59,536 nt of DNA from Bacteroides rodentium JCM 16496 (GCF_000614125.1 NZ_BAKJ01000029.1:1-59536), one strand, 5' to 3'; shown: positions 44,928 through 54,621, numbered from the stretch's first letter. Numbers and translations: made by a program. The notes: generated from the sequence alone by a model not told the origin.

Positions 44928-45653
44928 TTAAATTTCTTCCAAGGCATAATACTGATAGTCCCGGAGAACGGTTTGAAGAAAATTTTCCGGGTTACTGTCA
45001 TGAGGAGTGATGGAGAGAAGTTCCTGCACTTTTTTCGCAAGGGAGGCAATGCGGCGTGTACGGTCTTTTTTACCCGATTGCAGGGTCCGGGTAATGACGT
45101 TGATTTGCTCCAATGACAAGTCGGAAGCTTGTGGATAGGCAGGTCGGTAGTCTTTGGTCAGGTAGTCGAACTCATCGAGGCTGACGTGTATCTTGCGGTA
45201 ATTCTTTTCCTTGATTACCATGGTGCCGGCAGCAAGGTCGCCCATTCGCTGGCTGTTTTTGGTCAAAAGGATGACCAGAAGTCCCAGGCCACCGGTCACC
45301 GGTCCGTCGATAGGAAAGAGAAGCCATCGGAGCAGGTACGAGCCTATGCCAGGCGTGGAGCCGTCCGCCTTTACGACACGAATGTTCATCAGCCGCTTGC
45401 CGAAACTTTGTCCCTGGTTGAACATTTCGCAGAGAAAAGCATAAAACAAGACTGGCAGGTAGACAATGGCAAACAAGAAAAGCATCGTGAAATCAGAGGG
45501 TAGATGAATCCGTGAAAACAAGGCCAAAGTAGAAAATACATAGAATCCGAGCAGAATATAGTCTATGGCCAGTGCAATGAGCCGCTCACCGATACTGGCA
45601 GGCGTTTGACTGATGCGGACAAATTGTCCGGTGATAATTGTAGATTCTGCCAT
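44928..45653 (-). CDS. RDD-family membrane protein
   Basis: 241 aa. Three membrane helices (about residues 25-45, 50-72 and 110-135) in an RDD domain: SIGERLIALAIDYILLG (with Arg and Asp of the name), GQSFGKRLMNIRVVKADG and DLAAGTMVIKEK. The C-terminal 90 residues form a soluble, charged tail (YLTKDYRPAYPQASDLSLEQ). RDD proteins are often next to SpoIIM and MoxR/DUF58 genes. This one is divergent from that operon across 100 bp with facing promoters (45685-45692 and 45682-45712), so the two units are probably co-regulated. Confidence 0.9.
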   Translation of the reverse strand: MAESTIITGQFVRISQTPASIGERLIALAIDYILLGFYVFSTLALFSRIHLPSDFTMLFLFAIVYLPVLFYAFLCEMFNQGQSFGKRLMNIRVVKADGSTPGIGSYLLRWLLFPIDGPVTGGLGLLVILLTKNSQRMGDLAAGTMVIKEKNYRKIHVSLDEFDYLTKDYRPAYPQASDLSLEQINVITRTLQSGKKDRTRRIASLAKKVQELLSITPHDSNPENFLQTVLRDYQYYALEEI

Positions 45654-45681
45654 TCCTGATAAAACATTTTTAGTATTTCAT

Positions 45682-45712
45682 TGCAAATATATCATTATTC
45701 TCTTATTTTTGT
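45682..45712 (+). promoter_or_regulatory. Promoter of the SpoIIM-MoxR-DUF58 operon
   Basis: TTG (45682-45684), 20-bp spacer, TATTTTTG (45705-45712), about 42 nt before the start. On the other strand, TATATTFG-style box CAAATATA (45685-45692, minus TATATTTG) serves the RDD gene, so the two promoters overlap. Confidence 0.6.
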
Positions 45713-45753
45713 TACCAATTTCAGACAAAACTTCTCTGAAATAGTCATAAGGT

Positions 45754-46715
45754 ATGAAAGAAGTGACGTTTATCCGGCGGAACATCGAAAAATGGAAACA
45801 AGCAGAAACGATGGTGGAGCAGGCGGAAAGTCTGTCTCCCGATGAACTTGCCGACGCATATACGGAGCTTACGGCGGACCTGGCTTTTGCCCAAACGCAT
45901 TTCCCCGCTTCCCGCATCACTATCTATCTGAACAATCTTGCCTCGGCATTGCACAACCGCATTTATAGAAACAAACGCGAGAAATGGTCAAGAATTATCA
46001 CCTACTGGACCGTGAAGTGCCTTCGGCCATGCACGATGCACGCCGTGAGCTGGTGGCTTCCTTCATTATATTTGTGGTCAGCGCATTGATAGGAGTGGTA
46101 TCCGCTGCCGGAGACCCCGATTTTGTGCGTTTGATTTTAGGAAACTCCTATGTGGATATGACTTTGAACAATATCGCTAATGGTGAACCCATGGCTGTAT
46201 ATAACGGTTCTTCCGAGCTCCCCATGTTTCTGAGTATCACGCTGAACAATATCATGGTCTCCTTCAACTGCTTTGCCATGGGGCTGCTGACCAGTTTTGG
46301 CACTGGATACATGCTCCTTAACAATGGTATCATGATAGGGGCTTTCCAAACCTTCTTTTATCAGCACGACTTGCTTTGGGAGTCCTCCCTTGCCATTTGG
46401 CTGCATGGGACACTCGAAATCTGGGCGATTGTTGTAGCCGGTGCCGCCGGTCTTGCCTTGGGCAACGGATGGCTCTTTCCCGGAACCTATTCAAGGCTGG
46501 AATCTTTCAAACGGGGAGCCAAAAAAGGACTGAAAATAGTGGTGGGTACGGTACCCGTATTCATCATGGCAGGATTTATAGAAGGATTTGTTACCCGCCA
46601 TACCGAACTTCCGGATGCTGTGAGGTTCGGCTTTATTCTACTCTCTTTGTCGTTTATCTTTTTTTATTATATTTATTTACCTAACAGAAAGAAGCATGGA
46701 AGCACAGAAACCTAA
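45754..46715 (+). CDS. SpoIIM-family membrane protein (frameshifted)
   Basis: SpoIIM/Stage II sporulation-M-like membrane protein of about 320 aa after repair. A soluble N-terminal helical part (FIRRNIEKWKQAETMVEQAE) is followed by five or six helices: FIIFVVSALIGVVSAAGD, MLLNNGIMIGAFQTFF, SSLAIWLHGTLEIWAIVVAG (conserved HGxxE motif), VVGTVPVFIMAGFIEGF. The frame breaks near 46010; adding one C joins ITYWTREVPSAMHDARREL. The HG..E motif is typical of the family. This organism is not a spore former, so the name is historical. It is first gene of the operon and overlaps the next gene by 20 nt. Confidence 0.85.
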
Positions 46716-47639
46716 AATCGCACTGTATGCACAACGTTCTTTTGGAGAGAAACTAACTGCTACCTTTGATTTTATCAAAGAGAACTGGAAACCGTTGATG
46801 AAATTCACCACATATCTGATGTTGCCGCTTTGTCTGCTTCAGGGACTGAGTCTGAACGGCTGATGAGCGGTACAATGGCTTTGGGTGATATGACCGGAGG
46901 CTCGTTCGACTCTTCTGTCGTCGGAGCGTCCATCATGGCGCTGGTGACTTATTACAGCCTGTATGCCGTTCTCTATCTGCTGGGAACTGTCATGCTGATT
47001 TCTTTGGTCTACGCATTGGTCCGTACTTACAATGAACGGGAAGAACGCTTGGAGGGAGTGACGTTAGGGATGCTGAAGCCCTTGTTGTTCCGTAATGTCA
47101 GAAGGGTATTTCTGATAATGATTGTTAGTGTGCTTTTGGTGCTGTTTGTAGGGCTTATTGTTGGTTTTATGGCCACCATCATTCCGTTTATGGCGCTTGC
47201 GTTCTTGTTCGTTTTGCTCGTTGTGGTGGTGTCTGTACCACTTGCCATTTGGGCTCCAGTCTATCTGTTCGAAGATATCTATATCATAGATGCCTTGAAG
47301 AAGGCCTACCGACTGGGTTTCGCTACCTGGGGAGGTATCGTACTGATTTCCATTGTTATGGGATTCATTGCCGCCATCTTGCAGGGAGTGACGATGATTC
47401 CATGGTATATCGGGACCATTGTGAAATATATCTTTGCAATGACTGATGCAGGTGGCGGTGCCACTGTATCGGTAGCCTATAGCTTTGTGCTTTATCTGCT
47501 GGCGGTAGTCCAGGCATTCGGCGTTTATATGTCCATGATTTTCTCATTGCTGGGGCTGGCTTATCAATACGGTCATGCTTCGGAAAAGATAGATTATGTG
47601 ATGGTGGAGAGTGATATTGACAATTTTGATAAACTCTGA
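46696..47639 (+). CDS. Multi-pass membrane protein of the MoxR operon (frameshifted)
   Basis: About 314 aa after repair. Cytoplasmic N-terminus (MEAQKPKIALYAQRSFGEKL, then FDFIKENWKPLMKFTTYL), then about six helices with long hydrophobic runs. A single missing T near 46861 ends the first part at LSLNG; restoring it continues LMSGTMALGDMTGG. Resembles membrane domains of glycerophosphodiester phosphodiesterase-like proteins in Bacteroidetes MoxR loci. The true start is ATG 46696, overlapping the SpoIIM gene, not the later in-frame start near 46830. Function unknown. Confidence 0.75.
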
Positions 47640-47648
47640 TAACGGACT

Positions 47649-48263
47649 ATGAATATGGCTCCGGCTGATACACTGGTTTGTGATACTGCACAGGTTGCCG
47701 TTTGGCAGTCCGACCCGGCGTTTGCTTACAGTCGTGAGTTGATAGCTCCCGAAATTAATGTACTTGAGTGGTTCAGCAGATGGTTCGGCAAGCTGCTGGA
47801 CAAGATATTCGGGAATACGTTGGTGGCAGAATATTCGGAGGCCGTGTTGATATGCATTGCCATTCTTATCCTGGTATTGGTCATCTGGTTTGTGTACAAG
47901 AAGCGTCCGGAACTGTTCATGCGTTCGCGCAAAAGTACCTTGTCCTATACAGTGGGGGAGGATACCATCTATGGAGTGGATTTTGCGGGGGGAATTGCCG
48001 ATGCGCTTGCCCGTACGGATTATCGGGAGGCGGTACGTTTGCTCTATCTGCAGACGCTGAAACAGCTCAGCGATGGAAAACGTATAGACTGGCAGTTATA
48101 TAAAACGCCTACACAATATATCTATGAAGTCCGTCTGCCAGCTTTCCGCCAAATGACCAACCATTTTCTACGGGTACGTTACGGAAATTTTGAAGCGACC
48201 GAAACATTGTTCCATGTGATGCGGGATTTGCAGAAAGAAGTGGAGAAAGGAGGGATGGCATGA
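47649..48263 (+). CDS. DUF4129-domain membrane protein
   Basis: 204 aa with one central transmembrane helix (about residues 70-90, AVLICIAILILVLVIWFVYK), a periplasmic N-terminal segment and a cytoplasmic C-terminal DUF4129 domain (GGIADALARTDYREAVRLLY, RIDWQLYKTPTQYIYE, FLRVRYGNFEATETLFHVM). DUF4129 proteins occur in MoxR/DUF58 operons and next to transglutaminase-like proteins; their biochemical role is not known. The stop overlaps the start of the DUF4350 gene (ATGA). Confidence 0.85.
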   Translation: MNMAPADTLVCDTAQVAVWQSDPAFAYSRELIAPEINVLEWFSRWFGKLLDKIFGNTLVAEYSEAVLICIAILILVLVIWFVYKKRPELFMRSRKSTLSYTVGEDTIYGVDFAGGIADALARTDYREAVRLLYLQTLKQLSDGKRIDWQLYKTPTQYIYEVRLPAFRQMTNHFLRVRYGNFEATETLFHVMRDLQKEVEKGGMA

Positions 48264-49483
48264 AGGGGAACCATTGGTTTATAGCCGGTATCATTGCTTT
48301 TCTGGTGCTGATGTTTGCGATAGAGTGCCGTCTGCCAAAGAAGTTTGTCTGGAACCCTACGTTCAGCCATTATGACAAGCAACCGTTCGGCTGTGCCGTG
48401 TTCGATAGCCTGCTGTCTTCATCGTTGCCGAAGGGATATTCGTTGTCGAGAAAGACTTTTTATGAACTGGAGCAGGAAGATACGACGCTCCGCCGCGGAA
48501 TACTGGTTGTTACCGATAACCTGCATTTGACGGATGTAGATGTGGAGGCGATGTTGAAGATGGCGGGACGGGGAGACCGGATTATGCTGGCGGGGAGCTC
48601 TTTCAGCCGTATTTTGAAAGATACGCTGGGATTTGAGTGCAGCTATTCCTATTTCAGTCCGTCGGCTTTGAAAAAATATGCCACTGCATTGCTCTCGAAA
48701 GACAGTTTGTGCTGGGTGGGGGATTCGGCGGTTTATCCGCAGCAGACTTTCTGTTTCTATCCCCAACTTTGTCAGTCTTATTTCTTTGCAGATTCCATTT
48801 CTAGTAAAGTGTTGGCGGAAAAAACTGTTACCGGAGAAGCTGCTCATCCGGTTGTCATGTCAGTTTCTTGGGGAAAGGGGGAGGTTATACTGGCTTCCAC
48901 TCCCCTGCTTTTTACGAACTATGGTGTGCTGGATGGGAAGAATGCGGCTTATCTTTTTCGTATATTGTCCCAGATGGGTGGATTTCCCATTGTCCGTACC
49001 GAAGGCTATATGAAAGAAACAGCCCAGGTACAGATGTCTCCTTTTCGCTATTTCCTTTCGCAGCCGCCGCTTCGCTGGGCATTGTACTTGAGTATGGTTT
49101 CCATCCTGCTCTTTATGATATTTACAGCCCGCAGGAAGCAGCGCGCCATTCCAGTTATCCGCGAACCGGAAAATAAGTCTTTGGAGTTTGCAGAGTTGAT
49201 AGGTACTCTTTATTATCAGAAGAAGGACCATGCTGACTTAGTCCGCAAGAAATATCTCTATTTTGCGGAGGAACTGAGGAGGGAAATACAAGTGGATGTG
49301 GAGGAAGTGGCAGAGGATGAGCGCTCTTTCGGCAGGATTGCCCGGAAGACGGGTATGGAAGCGGGGGAAATAGCCGCGTTCATCCGCGAGGTGAGGCCGG
49401 TGGTGTACGGAGGGCGCAGCATCTCTGAGAAGGAGATGAAACGGCTTGTCGATAAAATGAATGAAATAATCAATCATATATAA
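48260..49483 (+). CDS. DUF4350-domain protein
   Basis: 407 aa. N-terminal transmembrane helix (WFIAGIIAFLVLMFAIECRL), a GATase-like/DUF4350 domain (FDSLLSSSLPKGYSLSRKTF, GILVVTDNLHLTDVDVEAML, GRGDRIMLAGSSFSRIL, VSWGKGEVILASTPLLFTN), a second helix (about residues 270-290) and a cytoplasmic alpha-helical tail. No catalytic triad is obvious. It starts inside the DUF4129 gene end and is followed by the MoxR gene after 11 nt. Confidence 0.87.
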   Translation: MKGNHWFIAGIIAFLVLMFAIECRLPKKFVWNPTFSHYDKQPFGCAVFDSLLSSSLPKGYSLSRKTFYELEQEDTTLRRGILVVTDNLHLTDVDVEAMLKMAGRGDRIMLAGSSFSRILKDTLGFECSYSYFSPSALKKYATALLSKDSLCWVGDSAVYPQQTFCFYPQLCQSYFFADSISSKVLAEKTVTGEAAHPVVMSVSWGKGEVILASTPLLFTNYGVLDGKNAAYLFRILSQMGGFPIVRTEGYMKETAQVQMSPFRYFLSQPPLRWALYLSMVSILLFMIFTARRKQRAIPVIREPENKSLEFAELIGTLYYQKKDHADLVRKKYLYFAEELRREIQVDVEEVAEDERSFGRIARKTGMEAGEIAAFIREVRPVVYGGRSISEKEMKRLVDKMNEIINHI

Positions 49484-49494
49484 AGAAGATATTT

Positions 49495-50469
49495 ATGGAA
49501 GAGAACACAGAAAAACGGGTGGACTTGACTCTCTTTTCCGAGAAGATACAAGCGTTGAAGGACCGGATTGCTACGGTCATAGTGGGGCAGGAGCAGATAG
49601 TGGACCTGGTACTGACGACTGTCCTGGCAAACGGCCATGTGTTGCTGGAGGGAGTGCCGGGGGTGGCAAAGACACTGCTTGCCCGTCTGGTGGCACGCTT
49701 GATTGAGGCAGACTTCAGCCGCATTCAGTTTACTCCGGACTTGATGCCGAGTGACGTGTTGGGTACTACGGTCTTCAACATGAAAAACAATGACTTTGAC
49801 TTCCATCAAGGACCGGTGTTTGCCGACTTCGTGCTGGTGGACGAGATAAACCGCGCTCCTGCCAAGACGCAGGCAGCCTTGTTCGAGGTTATGGAAGAAC
49901 GGCAGGTCAGCATTGACGGCACCACGCATCAGATGGGAGAACTCTATACGATTCTGGCAACCCAGAATCCGGTAGAGCAGGAGGGGACTTATAAGTTGCC
50001 CGAAGCGCAACTGGACCGCTTCCTGATGAAAATAACCATGGGATATCCCTCGTTGGAGGAGGAGGTGGACATCCTGGAGCGCCACCACACCAATGTTTCG
50101 CTGGTGAAGTTGGAGAGCCTGGCACCTGTGCTCACAAAAGAAGAACTGCTGTCGTTGCGCAGGCTGATGGAACACGTGTTTGTAGACCGTACGCTGCTTC
50201 AGTACATCGCGCTGATTGTGCAGCAGACGCGTACCAGCAAGGCTGTGTATTTAGGAGCCTCTCCGCGTGCGTCCGTGGCAATGATGCAGGCCTCCAAGGC
50301 TTATGCACTGTTGCAGGGACGCGACTTTGTGACACCGGAGGATATTAAGTTCGTTGCTCCGTATGTGCTTCAGCATCGCTTGATATTGACAGCGGAAGCC
50401 GAGATGGAAGGCTATTCGCCGGTAAAGGTGACGCAACGGCTGATTGATAAGGTGGAAGTGCCGAAATGA
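49495..50469 (+). CDS. MoxR-family AAA+ ATPase
   Basis: 324 aa chaperone-like AAA+ ATPase. Walker A GVPGVAKTLLARLVA (about residue 44), Walker B FVLVDEINRAPAKTQ, sensor 1 ILATQNPVEQEGTY, sensor 2 region GASPRASVAMMQASKAYAL. MoxR ATPases act with a VWA or DUF58 partner in maturation or repair of envelope or enzyme complexes. Its gene overlaps the DUF58 gene by 4 nt, which agrees with that pairing. Confidence 0.94.
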   Translation: MEENTEKRVDLTLFSEKIQALKDRIATVIVGQEQIVDLVLTTVLANGHVLLEGVPGVAKTLLARLVARLIEADFSRIQFTPDLMPSDVLGTTVFNMKNNDFDFHQGPVFADFVLVDEINRAPAKTQAALFEVMEERQVSIDGTTHQMGELYTILATQNPVEQEGTYKLPEAQLDRFLMKITMGYPSLEEEVDILERHHTNVSLVKLESLAPVLTKEELLSLRRLMEHVFVDRTLLQYIALIVQQTRTSKAVYLGASPRASVAMMQASKAYALLQGRDFVTPEDIKFVAPYVLQHRLILTAEAEMEGYSPVKVTQRLIDKVEVPK

Positions 50470-51774
50470 GACTGGGCCGCCGATTCTATATTGTTCTTGT
50501 TCTGATAGTCCTGCTGATGGGTATCGGGTACGTCTTTGCTCCATTCTTTGCAATCGGGCAGTGGGCGCTTTTTGTCCTGGTCGTGTCGGTGCTGGTGGAT
50601 GGGGTGATGCTCTATCGCATTCGCGGCATCCGGGCATTCCGCCAGTGTGCCACCCGCTTCTCCAACGGAGATGAAAACGCCGTGAACATACGTGTGGAGA
50701 GCAGTTATCCGCATCCGGTGGCTGTGGAAGTGGTGGATGAGATTCCTTTTGTATTCCAGTTGCGGAATGTTGATTTCCGGATGAGGCTCCAGGCGAATGA
50801 GGGCAGGACGATTACGTATCATCTGCGTCCCACGCGGCGGGGGATTTACTCTTTCGGACGGATTCGGGTGTTTGTGGCAGGCAGGATGGGATTGCTTTCC
50901 CGCAGATATACTTGCGATGCTCCGCTGGATGTCAATATATCCGTCCTATCTGATGCTCCATCGGTATGAGTTGCTTGCCATCAGTGACAACTTGACGGAA
51001 TTGGGCATCAAGCGTATCCGCAGGGTGGGGCATCATACGGAGTTCGAACAGATAAAGGAGTATGTGAAAGGCGACGATTACCGCACGATAAACTGGAAAG
51101 CAAGCGCCCGGAAGCACGAACTTATGGTAAATGTCTATCAAGACGAGCGTTCCCAGCAAATCTATAACGTGATAGACAAGGGGCGGATTATGCAGCAGGC
51201 ATTTCGCGGGATGACCTTGCTGGACTATGCCATCAATGCCTCCCTGGTTCTTTCGTACGTTGCCATGCGGAAGGAGGATAAAGCCGGACTGGTGACGTTT
51301 AATGAGCACTTTGATACATTTATCCCCGCCTCCCGACAGCCCGGACAAATGCAGGCGTTATTGGAGAACCTTTACAGCCAGCAGACTACTTTTGGGGAGA
51401 CCGACTTTTCCTCATTGTGCGTACATTTGAACAAGCGCGTCAACAAACGCAGTCTTTTGGTGCTGTATACCAATTTTTCAGGCATCGGCAGCTTGAACCG
51501 TCAGTTGGCTTATTTGCAGCAGTTGAACCGCCAGCACCGGTTGCTGGTCATCTTCTTCGAAGATGCCGCTCTGAAAGAGTACGTCGCCACTCCTGCGAGG
51601 AATACGGAAGGGTATTACCGCCATGTCATTGCCGAGAAATTTGTATTCGAGAAACGGCTGATAGTCTCCACCTTGAAGCAGCACGGCATCAGTTCCGTGC
51701 TGACTACACCGGAAAATCTTTCTGTGGACGTGATAAACAAGTATCTGGAGATGAAGTCACGTAGCCAGATATAA
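50466..51774 (+). CDS. DUF58-family protein, MoxR partner (frameshifted)
   Basis: About 436 aa after repair. Two N-terminal helices, a beta-rich segment (VRVESSYPHPVAVEVVDEIP), then the DUF58 signature GDDYRTINWKASARKHELMV and a VWA-like C-terminal part (IYNVIDKGRIMQQ, MTLLDYAINASLVLSYVAM, RSLLVLYTNFSGIG). The frame breaks at a TATAT stretch near 50934-50941 (two bases missing or one extra). The next frame gives IYPSYLMLHRYELLA. It is the last gene of the operon. Confidence 0.88.
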
Positions 51775-51930
51775 AAACAGTAACTAAGGTTATATAATCC
51801 GTAATAAGGGTAGTGAAGATGTCTGGATTTTCCTCTAATTTTGTAATTGGGATATTGTGAAGGTGTGGAAAACATATCCTTAAGATTTTATATATCTGAA
51901 ATTACAATAATGAGAATGACTTTATAGGTG

Positions 51931-52830
51931 ATGAAAGACAATACATTGGACATAAAGACAGTATGTGAATGCAACCGATGCCTGGGATGTAAAACGTTAC
52001 ATCCTCAGGTAAGCATTATTAATCTGGAAAATCCTAGTGTGTATCAGGATGCTGTGAAGTTTGAATTCTATGCCATCCTGCTGATTGAGGACTGTGAAGG
52101 GGATTGTGACTGCTGCGGACGGAAATATTATGATTATTCCAATGCTACGATGGTATTTCTTACACCCGGTGAGATATTCCGGATGAACAAGAACAATACG
52201 TTTCCGGACAAAGGCTGGCTATTGGCATTCCATCCCGATTTATTGCTTTGCACTACACTGAAGAGTCATATCGATAACTATACTTTCTTTTTCTACCGCA
52301 AGGAAGAAGCATTGCATCTGTCACAGCGCGAAATGGCCAAGGTGACGTGCTGCCTTGAGAATATTGAGGATGAACTTCATCACTCCATCGATACGCACAG
52401 CAATACCATTCTGTCCCGTCACATCGAATTGTTGCTGGATTATTGCTCGCGCTATTATGAACGGCAATTCATTACTCGCGAGAATAAGAACAAGATGATT
52501 CTGGAAAAACTGGAAGAGATACTTGACGGGTATATCACTTCCGGCAAGCTGCAGGAGGGCAAGCGGCCTACTTCCATAGACTGTGCTGGGAAGCTAAGCC
52601 TTTCAACGGCCTACTTTGACGATTTGTTGAAGTTTGAAACCGGCAAGACATTGGCTGAACATTTTCAGCTCAAGTGTTTGTGTATGGCTAAGAGGATGCT
52701 ACTGGAAACAGACAATACGCCTGCCGTTGTGGCGCGTAGGTTGGGGTATCCGAGTGTGCAGTACTTCAGCCTGGTGTTTAAGAAAGTCACGGGAGTTGCA
52801 CCGAATGAGTACAGATACTCGCAGAATTAA
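51931..52830 (+). CDS. AraC-family regulator with Cys-rich N-terminal domain
   Basis: 299 aa from ATG 51931. The N-terminal cupin-like domain carries Cys12, 14, 17 and 20 (CECNRCLGC) and Cys55, 59, 61 and 62 (CEGDCDCC). Then PGEIFRMNKNNTFPDKGW, typical of AraC sensor domains, and a C-terminal AraC double HTH (about residues 215-295; LSLSTAYFDDLLKFETGKTL, RRLGYPSVQYFSLVFKKVTG). The eight clustered Cys are unusual and could form a metal or redox site. It stands alone, about 155 bp after the DUF58 gene. Targets unknown. Confidence 0.9.
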   Translation: MKDNTLDIKTVCECNRCLGCKTLHPQVSIINLENPSVYQDAVKFEFYAILLIEDCEGDCDCCGRKYYDYSNATMVFLTPGEIFRMNKNNTFPDKGWLLAFHPDLLLCTTLKSHIDNYTFFFYRKEEALHLSQREMAKVTCCLENIEDELHHSIDTHSNTILSRHIELLLDYCSRYYERQFITRENKNKMILEKLEEILDGYITSGKLQEGKRPTSIDCAGKLSLSTAYFDDLLKFETGKTLAEHFQLKCLCMAKRMLLETDNTPAVVARRLGYPSVQYFSLVFKKVTGVAPNEYRYSQN

Positions 52831-52932
52831 GTTTAGGAGCTTTCTACAGAGTATGTTTGTTATGTATTTTGCCTAAAGCCTTCAATTTTTCGTCTTTTTA
52901 ATGTTTTAGGATAAAAAAAATGACATCTCATG

Positions 52933-52962
52933 TTTGTTTTAACAGAATAAATCTTATATTTG
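52933..52962 (+). promoter_or_regulatory. Strong-looking promoter in a gene-poor gap
   Basis: TTTG (52933-52936), 18-bp spacer, TATATTTG (52955-52962). It would start a transcript near 52969 that crosses about 490 nt without a supported coding frame before the winged-helix gene. The gap 52831-53461 also holds a hairpin (53059-53073 with 53113-53123) and nothing else I can name. Confidence 0.5.
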
Positions 52963-53461
52963 TCTCGTCAATCAATGACATGAGTTTCTTTACATAGTAG
53001 ATTAGAAAAGCGTTTAGCTGATTTCTGTATAAGTGGAAAAGTCGAAATTTCATTAACAAGTACACAAAAACAGCCTTACGTTCAACCTTACAAAAATTGT
53101 GGGGGGCGTTTCCTGTTTGTACTAAGGGCTTCGACTCCCTCACTTAAAAACAAGCTAATGCCCTTCCGCTTTTTCACATTAACGGGTTTGCATATAGGGC
53201 ACAAGCCAGTACAACCAAAACGATATGGTAAAAAAACAAGTTGCGTTTCCCGTTTTCTTCTCGAATGTCCTCATCAAACATTGGCGGTCCACCGAAAAGA
53301 AGTATCCTTTGTTTGACATGTAAGTAACGTCTTGTTATTTACATGATTGTCATATCTGTATCGGCTTCCTTGTGGGAGTCGCATGGTCGTCGTGTCTTGT
53401 TTGGGAGGCAACGCTTATAGGTTTATTGAACATGAATGTAATTATATTAATCTGAAAAATT

Positions 53462-53685
53462 ATGGATAAGAGTATTGTTGGTGCCAACGCAGGAGCTGTA
53501 TGGCATGCCCTGAATGGGAGTGAGAAGATTTCAATTCCTGAACTTGCAAGGAGTTGAATCTGAGTGTGGAAAGCACGGCGTTGGCCATAGGCTGGCTTGC
53601 GCGTGAAAACAAAGTCTGCATACGACGCAAGAATGGCTTGATAGAGGTTTCTGACGAAGAACATGTTTCTTTTAGTTTCGGTTGA
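53462..53685 (+). CDS. Small winged-helix DUF2582-type protein (frameshifted)
   Basis: About 74 aa after repair, missed by simple open-frame searches. It starts MDKSIVGANAGAVWHALNGS, then SIPELAR, a single missing A near 53552, and continues KLNLSVESTALAIGWLAREN, KVCIRRKNGLIEVSDEEHVS, ending SFG. This is the winged helix-turn-helix DUF2582 family common in Bacteroidetes, which often has no known targets. It is followed by a clear terminator at 53715-53753. Confidence 0.8.
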
Positions 53686-53714
53686 TTCCTTGTTTACTTT
53701 CTTGTCATACTATC

Positions 53715-53753
53715 AAAAGACCGTCATATTAGGGGCAGGGCGGTCTTTTTTTT
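53715..53753 (+). terminator. Terminator after the winged-helix gene
   Basis: AAAAGACCG (53715-53723) pairs with CGGTCTTTT (53741-53749), followed by a T run. Confidence 0.85.
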
Positions 53754-53784
53754 AATATTGCCTAATATCAATGGGAACGATAAA

Positions 53785-54621
53785 ATGGAAGCATATACTC
53801 ATTATGGAAAACAAGCGGATGTGTTTAAGCATCTTGTATTAGGCGAGGTGCTTTGCAATGAACAACCGAAAGTGTATATTGACACAAATTCGGCTTGTGC
53901 GGTATATCGATTGGAACGTATACCGGAGAGGGATTATGGTATTTGCCATTTTTTACGAACGGCCGACAAGGAATTGAGAGATTCCTTTTATTTCAGGTTA
54001 GAAAGTGAAGCCTTTCGAGAGAATTGCTATTATGGTTCTCCTGCACTGGCAATGAAAGCATTAGGGTTGAATCGTAAATATTATTTTTTTGATTTGGAGA
54101 GGGAATCATTGGATAATGTTTTTGAGTTTGCAAGGCGGGAGCATTTGGATAATAGGATTGTTTTGCGGAATTGTGATTCAACAGAAAGTGTCATGGAGTT
54201 ATTGCCGGAGCTTCCTAAACAATCTTTTCTTCATATAGATCCTTATGAAATAGATAAAATGGGAACTGGCGGACATACTTATTTTGATGTTTTTCTTCAA
54301 GCAACCCGATTAGGTATGAAATGTCTGCTATGGTATGGGTTTATGACATTAGACGAAAAACGGTTGCTGAATCAATATATGGTTGCCCATCTACGGGAAT
54401 TGGGTGCCACTAATGTAGTGGGTTCTGAACTGATAATGAACTGTATTGAAAAAGATACTGTCGTATGTAACCCTGGCATCTTGGGAAGTGGGCTTCTTGC
54501 TTCTAATTTGTCTGAGAAATCAAATAGCCTGCTGCTAACCTTTAGCAGATTATTGGTCGATATTTATAAAAATATCCGGTATAAAGATGGCGATGGGAGT
54601 TTGTATAATGATTTGCTTTAA
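53785..54621 (+). CDS. RlmJ-like methyltransferase (divergent)
   Basis: 278 aa from ATG 53785; an earlier TTG frame at 53758 is less likely. The start, AYTHYGKQADVFKHLVLGEV, mirrors RlmJ (N6-adenine methyltransferase for 23S A2030), as does KVYIDTNSACAVYRL at the cofactor site. The catalytic DPPY-type motif reads HIDPYEIDKMG. RlmJ features elsewhere are weak, so it is a distant relative and another RNA or DNA substrate is possible. The gene is AT-rich compared with its left neighbours and begins an accessory region. Confidence 0.6.
   Translation: MEAYTHYGKQADVFKHLVLGEVLCNEQPKVYIDTNSACAVYRLERIPERDYGICHFLRTADKELRDSFYFRLESEAFRENCYYGSPALAMKALGLNRKYYFFDLERESLDNVFEFARREHLDNRIVLRNCDSTESVMELLPELPKQSFLHIDPYEIDKMGTGGHTYFDVFLQATRLGMKCLLWYGFMTLDEKRLLNQYMVAHLRELGATNVVGSELIMNCIEKDTVVCNPGILGSGLLASNLSEKSNSLLLTFSRLLVDIYKNIRYKDGDGSLYNDLL

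Noticed and set aside
53124..53142. T-loop-like sequence (GGGCTTCGACTCCC) suggesting a tRNA or tmRNA 3' end
   Set aside because: No acceptor or anticodon stem pairs with it and no tag-peptide frame is present; it is isolated.
52928..53143. Minus-strand 71-aa frame in the gap before the winged-helix gene
   Set aside because: It opposes a strong plus-strand promoter, has no recognised motif and covers the hairpin region.
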